DNA of 8,340 nt from an uncultured Pseudoflavonifractor sp. (GTDB lineage Bacteria > Bacillota_A > Clostridia > Oscillospirales > Oscillospiraceae), in contig CANPNN010000052.1 in NCBI GenBank assembly GCA_947575475.1, positions 1-8,340 of the forward strand, written 5' to 3'. The notes under the pieces were generated by a model. The model saw nothing but the letters and a program-made list of their open reading frames with translations, made no database searches and was not told the origin of the DNA. Position numbers and translations under genes: made by a program. Of this stretch, positions 1 to 4,798 are shown piece by piece (the stretch's first letter is position 1; the number at the start of each line of letters is the position of its first letter).

Positions 1-35
1 GAACGGCCGGAGAAGAAAAATTTTGAATTCCCCCC

Positions 36-64
36 TTGACAGCGTGGAAGATATTGCCTATTAT
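36..64 (+). promoter_or_regulatory. Sigma-A promoter for acpP-rnc
   Basis: A perfect -35 box TTGACA (36-41) is followed by a 17-base spacer and a -10 box TATTAT (59-64). Transcription would start near base 71, giving an acpP leader of about 57 nt. So acpP-rnc can be transcribed on its own even if a fatty-acid gene lies upstream. No FapR-type operator (the palindromic TTAGTACC...GGTACTAA kind) or FabT-type palindrome is visible at or near the boxes. Bases 1-35 show no recognisable gene end. Confidence 0.85.
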
Positions 65-77
65 CATAGTGAAATCG

Positions 78-98
78 CCCCCGGCCGGAGGGCGGGGG
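78..98 (+). promoter_or_regulatory. GC hairpin in the acpP leader
   Basis: CCCCCG (78-83) pairs perfectly with CGGGGG (93-98) around a 9-base loop. It lies only a few bases after the predicted transcription start. No run of T follows, so it is not an intrinsic terminator. A 5'-terminal stem of this kind could protect the mRNA end, but that is inference. Confidence 0.5.
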
Positions 99-127
99 AA
101 AGACCTTGAAGGATAGGAGCGATCCAT

Positions 128-361
128 ATGATTTTTGAACGGTTGGCAAAGCTGCTCTCCGAGCAGTTTGGACTGGAGGCGGAGGATATTACCGAGGACA
201 CCGGCTTTGAGGAGCTGGGGGCCGACTCGGTGGACCTGGTGGAACTGTCCATGAACCTGGAGGAGGAGTTCGGCGTCGAGGAGATGGGGGAGGAGGATAT
301 CACCTCCATCCACAACGTGGGCGACCTTGTGAACTACCTCCAGAAGAAGCTGGGCGAGTGA
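128..361 (+). CDS. acpP: Acyl carrier protein
   Basis: This 77-residue acidic protein is the soluble carrier that holds growing acyl chains on a 4'-phosphopantetheine arm during type II fatty acid synthesis and hands them to acyltransferases. The attachment motif is ADSVDLVEL, with the modified serine at residue 34, followed by the typical recognition helix with LEEEFGVE. Length and charge are normal for the family. The ATG is preceded by AGGAG (115-119) at a spacing of 8 bases. The stop codon TGA (359-361) shares its A with the rnc start codon, so the two genes are translationally coupled. Neighbouring rnc and smc fit the chromosomal fatty-acid-synthesis ACP rather than a polyketide or D-alanyl carrier (DltC). 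The last helix carries the sequence EEMGEED in place of the IPDEE seen in E. coli, which is ordinary variation. Confidence 0.96.
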   Translation: MIFERLAKLLSEQFGLEAEDITEDTGFEELGADSVDLVELSMNLEEEFGVEEMGEEDITSIHNVGDLVNYLQKKLGE

Positions 362-1035
362 TGGAGAGCCTGGAGACCAAACTGGGCTATACTTTCCGGG
401 ACCGGACCCTGCTGGAGAACGCCCTGACCCACTCCTCCTACTCCAATGAAAACCACACCCCCTGCGGCAGCAACGAGCGGCTGGAGTTTCTGGGGGACTC
501 TATCCTGGGCATGGTGACGGCGGATTTCCTCTACCGGGAGCACCCCGACCTGCCCGAGGGGGACCTGACCCGGACCCGGGCGGCCCTGGTGCGGGAGGAG
601 AGCCTGGTGGAGGTGGCGGACCGGCTGGATCTGGGAGCCTATCTGCGCCTTGGCAAGGGCGAGGATCAGGGAGGAGGCCGGGAGCGGCCCTCCATTCGGG
701 CCGATGCGGTGGAGGCGGTGCTGGCCGCCGTCTTTCTGGACGGTGGATTGCCCGAGGCCCGGAAGATCGTCCAGCGGTTCATTCTGGACAGGGAGGCGGA
801 GAAGGCCGCCAGCCGGGATTTCAAGACCGCATTGCAGGAGCTGGTCCAGCGGGAGAGCGGACAGGTGCTGACCTATCGTCTCACCGGGCAGGCGGGACCT
901 GACCACGCCAAGGTCTTCACCGTGGAGGTGGAGCTCAACGGTGAGGTCGTGGGAGCAGGCCAGGGCCACAGCAAGAAGGAAGCGGAGCAGATGGCGGCGA
1001 AGGCGGCCATCGGGAAGATAAGAGAGAAAAGGTAA
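361..1035 (+). CDS. rnc: Ribonuclease III
   Basis: RNase III is the cytoplasmic endonuclease that cuts double-stranded RNA, including the rRNA precursor stems. The 224-residue protein has the two expected parts. The first is a catalytic domain (about 1-150) with the signature NERLEFLGD at 38-46; E39, E42, D46, E66, D115 and E118 match the acidic metal-binding positions of the family. The second is a dsRNA-binding domain (about 153-222) ending in the typical GHSKKEAEQMAAKAA motif. All catalytic residues are present. I chose ATG 361, whose A is the last base of the acpP stop; an in-frame GTG at 358 would add one residue. There is no good Shine-Dalgarno just upstream, so translation probably depends on ribosomes finishing acpP. 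A strong terminator follows, whereas in many relatives transcription continues into smc. Confidence 0.96.
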   Translation: MESLETKLGYTFRDRTLLENALTHSSYSNENHTPCGSNERLEFLGDSILGMVTADFLYREHPDLPEGDLTRTRAALVREESLVEVADRLDLGAYLRLGKGEDQGGGRERPSIRADAVEAVLAAVFLDGGLPEARKIVQRFILDREAEKAASRDFKTALQELVQRESGQVLTYRLTGQAGPDHAKVFTVEVELNGEVVGAGQGHSKKEAEQMAAKAAIGKIREKR

Positions 1036-1042
1036 AAGAGAG

Positions 1043-1080
1043 AAGGTGCCGGGAAGGCGATATATTCCCGGCATCTTTTA
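1043..1080 (+). terminator. Intrinsic terminator after rnc
   Basis: A left arm at 1043-1055 pairs with a right arm at 1065-1077 (13 pairs, one G-T wobble; core TGCCGGGAA/TTCCCGGCA) around a 9-base loop. The run TTTT (1076-1079) follows or ends the stem. It begins 8 bases after the rnc stop codon. The tail is short, so some read-through into the next gene is plausible. Confidence 0.85.
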
Positions 1081-1098
1081 TGGAAAGGGGAGAGGACC

Positions 1099-1830
1099 GT
1101 GTTTGAACAGTGGAAGGAAAGGGAGCTTTCCGCCATCAGGGAGCAGTATGGGAAGGTGCGGCTGTTTACATACGCCATTGCGGCCTTTATGGGGTTCAGC
1201 GCTCTGGGTTCGGTGGTCATGCTTTTGGACGGAGGCGGAGCCGCACAGGGTGCGGCCCTCCTGTTCCAGGTGGCTATCCTGGCCGCGGCCTGGACCATGG
1301 GAGACTATAAAAGACGGTTTATCAAGCCCCTTCTGGCTTCGGTGGAGGAGGTCCTGCCCACCCCGGGGGAGCGGGAGGAGTTTGCCCGGCAGATGGGGCA
1401 GGCCACGGAGATCGCCTGTCCGCCCGGACCACAGGTCAAGCCCTGCCCGCTGTGGATGGGGGCGGACTATGCCTATTTCCGCCGTCCCGGAAAGAGCCGG
1501 GTCTGGAAAAACCGGAATATCCGCCGGGCCAGGCTGACAAAAGAGTCGTACACGGTGGGGCGGGGGCATGTCCGCTCCTGTTACAGTCTCTATCTGTTTG
1601 CGGAGGAGGAAAAGCCGCTCTGGAACGGGTGCTTCCGCACCGAGGAGGAGGCCTACCGCGTTTTGGGACTGCTCCAGGCCAACCTTCCCGCCGGTCTGGA
1701 GCTGGATGACCAGATCGCGTACGGCAAGACGGAGGAGGGCAGAAAAGCCAACCGCAGGTCGGAACTGCTCCAGCTTATCCTTGCAGCGCTGCTGGTGGCG
1801 GCGCTGGTGGTGATCGTAAAAATGCTGTAA
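1099..1830 (+). CDS. Membrane protein of unknown function (three predicted TM segments)
   Basis: I do not recognise this 243-residue protein. It starts at a GTG (1099) preceded by the purine-rich AGGGGAGAGG (1086-1095). Hydrophobic segments at about 22-43 and 48-67 form a likely N-terminal hairpin. A soluble middle part of about 150 residues follows, and a single C-terminal TM segment (about 223-240) ends the protein. The middle part has alternating basic and aromatic stretches (around 125-170, including SCYSLYLF) and then an acidic helix with TEEEAYRVLGLL. A beta-rich region followed by one helix resembles bacterial PH-like domains, but that is only a fold guess. It follows the rnc terminator, and I see no convincing promoter in the 63-base gap, so it may depend on read-through or a promoter inside rnc. 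It converges with the minus-strand operon at a shared terminator. The reading frame and codon use match its neighbours, so it is very likely a real gene. Confidence 0.8.
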   Translation: MFEQWKERELSAIREQYGKVRLFTYAIAAFMGFSALGSVVMLLDGGGAAQGAALLFQVAILAAAWTMGDYKRRFIKPLLASVEEVLPTPGEREEFARQMGQATEIACPPGPQVKPCPLWMGADYAYFRRPGKSRVWKNRNIRRARLTKESYTVGRGHVRSCYSLYLFAEEEKPLWNGCFRTEEEAYRVLGLLQANLPAGLELDDQIAYGKTEEGRKANRRSELLQLILAALLVAALVVIVKML

Positions 1831-1834
1831 AAAC

Positions 1835-1870
1835 AGGGCCGTATGGGTTTTCCCATACGGCCTTATTTTT
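1835..1870. terminator. Bidirectional intrinsic terminator between convergent genes
   Basis: GGCCGTATGGG (1837-1847) pairs perfectly with CCCATACGGCC (1852-1862) across a TTTT loop, and A35-G36 can extend the stem with T63-T64. On the plus strand the tail is TTATTTTT (1863-1870). On the minus strand it is CTGTTTTTAC. It therefore serves both the 1099-1830 gene and the minus-strand operon ending at 1869, with stop codons 4 bases or less from its edges. Confidence 0.92.
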
Positions 1871-2573
1871 ACGCTTGATCCTCCATCCTGCGGATCTCCT
1901 CATAAATGCTCCTGGGCGTTTTGACCCGGTGGAGGACCTCCTCCAGAACAGCCAGCAGGGCGCCCACGCCGAAGGCAAGCCCAGCCACCAGGGCTGCCGC
2001 CCTTGCCCAGAAATCCGCGGGCAGGATGAGGATGATCTGATCCAGGCGGTAGTCAAAGACCCAATTGTCCTTGCCGGGGAAAAAGAGGGTGTGGAAGGCG
2101 GTAAAAAGAGACTCAAAGCTGAAAAGCCCCCAAAGCCCGAAGACCAGAATGGCCGCCGCCATGGCAGCGAAGGTCCAGAAACAGGGTCCCCGCCCGCCAA
2201 AGCGGTGGAGGACCAGCTTTTTGGTGGCGGTGAGCAAAAGAATGACCAGCAAAAAGACGGCAGAGATCTCCAGAATGCGGAAATCCAGCTGAAACAGGAC
2301 CTTGCAGTCGGCAAAGTGGGCCATGCCGCTCTCCGACCAGCGCAGCTCCCCCGTGCCGAAGGGGGCGCCCTTTACCAGATAGTCCATGACCTCGTCAAAG
2401 GCCCCCCGGATGACCGCCGGGGAAAAACCGGTCCGTGCGGGGAGGGAGAGGGCGTCGATCTGCCCATAGTAAAATCCGCGCCAAAGGATGGGCGCCGCCA
2501 CCGCCCCGGTGAGCAAAAACAGGGCCAGGGCCGCCGAGGTGAGGACAGAGAAGAGTTTAGAAGGCTTTTTCAT
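1869..2573 (-). CDS. TIGR01906/DUF1461 integral membrane protein, Lit-like
   Basis: This 234-residue membrane protein matches the DUF1461 (TIGR01906) family. The founding characterised member, Lit of Enterococcus faecalis and Bacillus cereus, is an intramolecular transacylase that moves a lipoprotein acyl chain from the glyceryl group to the N-terminal cysteine, giving lyso-form lipoproteins. The family marks seen here are GMAHFADCK (H86), the segment FHTLFFPGKDNW (H161), and a following LPADFW. The two histidines sit where Lit has its functional pair, from memory near 85 and 157 in B. cereus. Four hydrophobic segments lie at about 8-30, 100-118, 133-153 and 187-208, with an extracellular loop between the first two. 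ATG 2573 is preferred over TTG 2576 because AAGGGG lies 7 bases upstream of the ATG. It overlaps the upstream gene by 17 bases and is last in the operon. Family membership is firm; transacylase activity is inferred. Confidence 0.82.
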   Translation of the reverse strand: MKKPSKLFSVLTSAALALFLLTGAVAAPILWRGFYYGQIDALSLPARTGFSPAVIRGAFDEVMDYLVKGAPFGTGELRWSESGMAHFADCKVLFQLDFRILEISAVFLLVILLLTATKKLVLHRFGGRGPCFWTFAAMAAAILVFGLWGLFSFESLFTAFHTLFFPGKDNWVFDYRLDQIILILPADFWARAAALVAGLAFGVGALLAVLEEVLHRVKTPRSIYEEIRRMEDQA

Positions 2574-3234
2574 CAAGATTCCCCTTTTCTTGTTCTTGGG
2601 ACAGAACGATCAGCACTTGGGAGGGAAGGTAAAACAGCCATATGCCGATGCGGGTAAAGGCCGTGAGGATGCCGAGATTATAGAGGCCGACGCACAGGTC
2701 GCACCAGAGAAACAGGAACAGGCCCCAGCCAAAACGGTTTCGGAGAGGCCGCCTCAGGATTGCCAGAGAGTCGCCGGAATAGATGTCGGTATATCCCTCC
2801 CGCACATTGACGGAGAGGTTGGCGAAGCAGAAGACAGAAAAGGCGGCGACCCACTCTCCCCTGAGGGCGATCAGGACCGCGGCCCCGAGGGCCAGAAGAC
2901 GGACAAAAATGCTCCCCGTGACGACCTTCCCCCGGTGCAGGCACAGCCGATAGGCGTAGATGAGCTGTACCACGATAAACAGCCCGATCCCCAAAAGGTA
3001 ATGGTCGTTCCGCACCAGCAGGAACCAATCAGCCCCTACAGTGAGGCAGAGGGCGGCGGCCACCAGCTTCCCATCCACAGTATGGGCGCCCAGCAGGGCG
3101 GTGATACAGCACAGGCAGATGGCGGCAAATTTCACCCAGGTGCTGTCTGCCGTATTTGTTAAGTCCAGAAAGAGAAAGATCACCCACAGGCCACCGGCCA
3201 GGACGGGGAAAATCCTGTTCCGGTAAAAGCTCAT
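2557..3234 (-). CDS. YhhN/TMEM86-like integral membrane protein
   Basis: A 225-residue, very hydrophobic protein with about seven or eight membrane segments. It resembles the YhhN/TMEM86 family (PF07947), whose characterised animal member is lysoplasmalogenase, which hydrolyses the vinyl-ether bond of lysoplasmalogens. The hints are a K35 after the first segments, VGADWFLL (D69) leading into GIGLFIVVQLIYAY, a second acidic motif FLWCDLCVGLYN (D179), and a closing WLFYLPSQVLIVLS like the family's Y-x2-Q-x-L-I end. The histidine usual after the first motif (H-x2-Y) is replaced by glutamine (Q90), so it is a distant or altered member. Its ATG overlaps the stop of the MATE gene in an ATGA, with no clear Shine-Dalgarno, so translation is probably coupled. 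Its end overlaps the Lit-like gene. It is certainly a real membrane protein; the family call is tentative and activity is unproven. Confidence 0.6.
   Translation of the reverse strand: MSFYRNRIFPVLAGGLWVIFLFLDLTNTADSTWVKFAAICLCCITALLGAHTVDGKLVAAALCLTVGADWFLLVRNDHYLLGIGLFIVVQLIYAYRLCLHRGKVVTGSIFVRLLALGAAVLIALRGEWVAAFSVFCFANLSVNVREGYTDIYSGDSLAILRRPLRNRFGWGLFLFLWCDLCVGLYNLGILTAFTRIGIWLFYLPSQVLIVLSQEQEKGNLDEKAF
2581..2586 (-). promoter_or_regulatory. Ribosome binding site of the Lit-like gene, decides start
   Basis: AAGGGG on the minus strand lies inside the end of the preceding gene and 7 bases before ATG 2573. It places the start at ATG rather than at the adjoining upstream TTG. Confidence 0.7.
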
Positions 3235-4604
3235 GGGTTCGACTCAGCCAGATCGGCGACTCTCGCATAAGCCTTTCGCCGGATGACCAGGAAGCAGAGG
3301 ATGTGCACGCCTCCGGTGACGATCCAGGTGATAGGATAGGAGAAATAGAGGCACTGGGGAGTGCGGTAGACCTGGAAAATGGTGGCGATCCACAAAAGCC
3401 GCAGGCCGCAGGCGCCCACAATGGACACGAACATGGGGGCCACCGACCAGCCAAGGCCCCGAAGGGAGCCCACCATCACGTCCATGATACCGCACAGAAA
3501 ATAGGGGGCGGAGACATAGAGCAGCCGTATCATTCCCTGGGCGATGACGTCGGGGTTGGGGGAATATATGCTCAGGAGCTGCGGCCCAAATAGATAAGCG
3601 AGATTGCCCAGCAAAAGCCCTGTGACCAGAGAGTAGAACTGGCACCACAAAAGGACCTTATCCACCCGGTCGCACTTGCCTGCGCCGTAATTCTGACTGG
3701 TGAAGGTGAGGCAGGTCTGGTAAAAAGCGTTCATGCCCATATAGACAAAGCCTTCGATATTGGCGCTGGCCCCTGAACCGGCCATAACGATGTCTCCAAA
3801 GGAATTGATGGAGGACTGGATGACCACGTTGGAGATGGAGAAGACCATGCCCTGAAATCCGGCGGGCAGACCGATGCGGACGATGCCGAAAAAGATGTCT
3901 TTGTCGATCCGGAGCTGCTTGAGGTCCAGATGGAGGGGGCCGGACTCCCTCAACAGGCACCGCAGCACCAGAAGGGCTGAGATGTACTGGGAGATGATGG
4001 TGGCAATGGCCACCCCCGCCACATCAAGGTGAAAAACGATGACCAGGAGCAGATTCAGACACACGTTGACGACCCCGGCCACAGACAGGTAGTTGAGGGG
4101 CCGCCGGGTATCCCCCGCCGCCCGGAGCAGAGCGCTTCCAAAGTTATAGAAAAGGGAGGCGGGCATACCCAAAAAGTAAATTTTCAGGTAAAGGGTGGAA
4201 AGACCGATGACATTTTCCGGGGAGCCCATCCATTCCAGGAATTGCCGGGCGGCGAAGAAGCCCACCACAGCCAGGATAAGGCCGCTGACAAGGCTGACCA
4301 CCACCGACGTATGGACCGCCCGCCCCGCCCGCTGCTCATCCCCATGCCCGATGGAGTGGGCCACTATGACGTTGGCGCCGATGGAAAGCCCCATAAACAG
4401 GTTGATGAGCAGGTTGATAAGGGACCCGGTGGAGGTCACCGCCGCCAGAGAGGCGTCCCCGGCAAATTTTCCGACAACGATCACATCCGCGGCGTTAAAC
4501 AGAAGCTGCAGGATGCTGGAGAGCATCAGGGGCAGGGCGAAGAGCAGCAGCTTGGGGGCCAGGGGGCCGCTGCACATATCGAGTTCGTGATTTTTTTTCT
4601 GCAT
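3231..4604 (-). CDS. MATE-family multidrug/metabolite efflux transporter
   Basis: This 457-residue protein is a MATE transporter of the DinF/YoeA-like branch, which exports organic compounds from the cytoplasm in exchange for Na+ or H+. It shows the usual N-terminus (ELDMCSGPLAPK), then the first helix with ALPLMLSSILQLLFNAADV; D40 is the acidic residue typical of MATE helix 1. Twelve hydrophobic segments form two similar halves: AAGDTRRPLNYL in the first corresponds to RGLGWSVAPMF in the second. Length is normal and no break is seen. The ATG (4604-4602) has AGAGG 11 bases upstream, a long spacing; Met10 is a less likely start because the family keeps the preceding residues. The gene heads the operon and is driven by the promoter at 4635-4663. 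A run of eight A (minus strand) lies in codons 3-5. The substrate cannot be read from the sequence. Confidence 0.92.
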   Translation of the reverse strand: MQKKNHELDMCSGPLAPKLLLFALPLMLSSILQLLFNAADVIVVGKFAGDASLAAVTSTGSLINLLINLFMGLSIGANVIVAHSIGHGDEQRAGRAVHTSVVVSLVSGLILAVVGFFAARQFLEWMGSPENVIGLSTLYLKIYFLGMPASLFYNFGSALLRAAGDTRRPLNYLSVAGVVNVCLNLLLVIVFHLDVAGVAIATIISQYISALLVLRCLLRESGPLHLDLKQLRIDKDIFFGIVRIGLPAGFQGMVFSISNVVIQSSINSFGDIVMAGSGASANIEGFVYMGMNAFYQTCLTFTSQNYGAGKCDRVDKVLLWCQFYSLVTGLLLGNLAYLFGPQLLSIYSPNPDVIAQGMIRLLYVSAPYFLCGIMDVMVGSLRGLGWSVAPMFVSIVGACGLRLLWIATIFQVYRTPQCLYFSYPITWIVTGGVHILCFLVIRRKAYARVADLAESNP

Positions 4605-4634
4605 ATGTGTAAAAACCTCTTTTCCTTGTCACTA

Positions 4635-4663
4635 AGGATAGCACGTATCCGCTTGCTTTGCAA
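4635..4663 (-). promoter_or_regulatory. Promoter of the MATE operon
   Basis: Read on the minus strand, TTGCAA (4663-4658) is followed by a 17-base spacer and TATCCT (4640-4635), with an extended -10 TG just before it (TGCTATCCT). Transcription would start near 4628, giving a leader of about 24 nt before ATG 4604. Confidence 0.7.
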
Positions 4664-4664
4664 G
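4652..4664. promoter_or_regulatory. Short inverted repeat over the MATE -35 box
   Basis: CTTGC (4652-4656) and GCAAG (4660-4664) form a 5-base inverted repeat around TTT and cover the -35 box of the MATE promoter. It could be a small operator, but the repeat is short and could arise by chance. Confidence 0.25.
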
Positions 4665-4698
4665 GGCTGAGAGGCTGGTGAAACTCGATGAAAAACAA

Positions 4699-4727
4699 TT
4701 GCAAAGACAGAGAAATTTTGCTATAAT
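4699..4727 (+). promoter_or_regulatory. Sigma-A promoter for smc
   Basis: TTGCAA (4699-4704), a 17-base spacer and a perfect TATAAT (4722-4727) preceded by TG at 4719-4720 form an extended -10 promoter. Transcription would start near 4734, leaving about 65 nt of leader before ATG 4799. This gives smc its own promoter, independent of rnc. It lies 35 bases from the divergent MATE -35 box. Confidence 0.88.
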
Positions 4728-4757
4728 ATAATATCCATCGCTATGTCCCAAAAAGAG

Positions 4758-4779
4758 GGGGCGGCAAAAGCGCCGCCCC
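4758..4779. promoter_or_regulatory. GC hairpin in the smc leader
   Basis: GGGGCGGC (4758-4765) pairs perfectly with GCCGCCCC (4772-4779) around the loop AAAAGC. In the smc mRNA it sits about 10 bases before the Shine-Dalgarno and is followed by AAAAGAAA, so it is not a plus-strand terminator. On the minus strand the same stem is followed by CTCTTTTTGGG, so it could stop antisense transcripts leaving smc. Its effect on smc translation is unknown. Confidence 0.6.
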
Positions 4780-4788
4780 AAAAGAAAT

Positions 4789-4795
4789 GAGGGAG
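4789..4795 (+). promoter_or_regulatory. Ribosome binding site of smc, decides start
   Basis: GAGGGAG lies just before ATG 4799 (spacing 3-6 bases depending on the register). The in-frame ATG at 4787 overlaps this site and has no Shine-Dalgarno of its own, so 4799 is the better start. It also gives the family's usual MYLK N-terminus. Confidence 0.7.
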
Positions 4796-4798
4796 TAC

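Noticed and set aside
1..35. Possible 3' end of an upstream gene such as plsX
   Set aside because: All three plus frames stop (24-26, 37-39, 107-109), and none of the short tails is recognisable as a PlsX or other protein end.
334..1074. Minus-strand frame of 246 codons opposite rnc
   Set aside because: The plus strand encodes a complete RNase III with all catalytic residues, so the antisense frame is a by-product of GC-rich codon use.
1875..3593. Several plus-strand frames (1875-2657, 2488-3162, 3156-3593)
   Set aside because: They are Lys/Glu/Gln/Gly/Pro-rich with no domain, and lie opposite three hydrophobic membrane proteins with family motifs, overlapping starts and a proper promoter.
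4688..4726. 12-codon frame starting ATG 4688
   Set aside because: It lies across the smc promoter, upstream of its predicted transcription start, and has no ribosome binding site.
4787..4798. Earlier in-frame smc start at ATG 4787
   Set aside because: No Shine-Dalgarno precedes it, it overlaps the one that serves ATG 4799, and SMC proteins typically begin MYLK, as from 4799.
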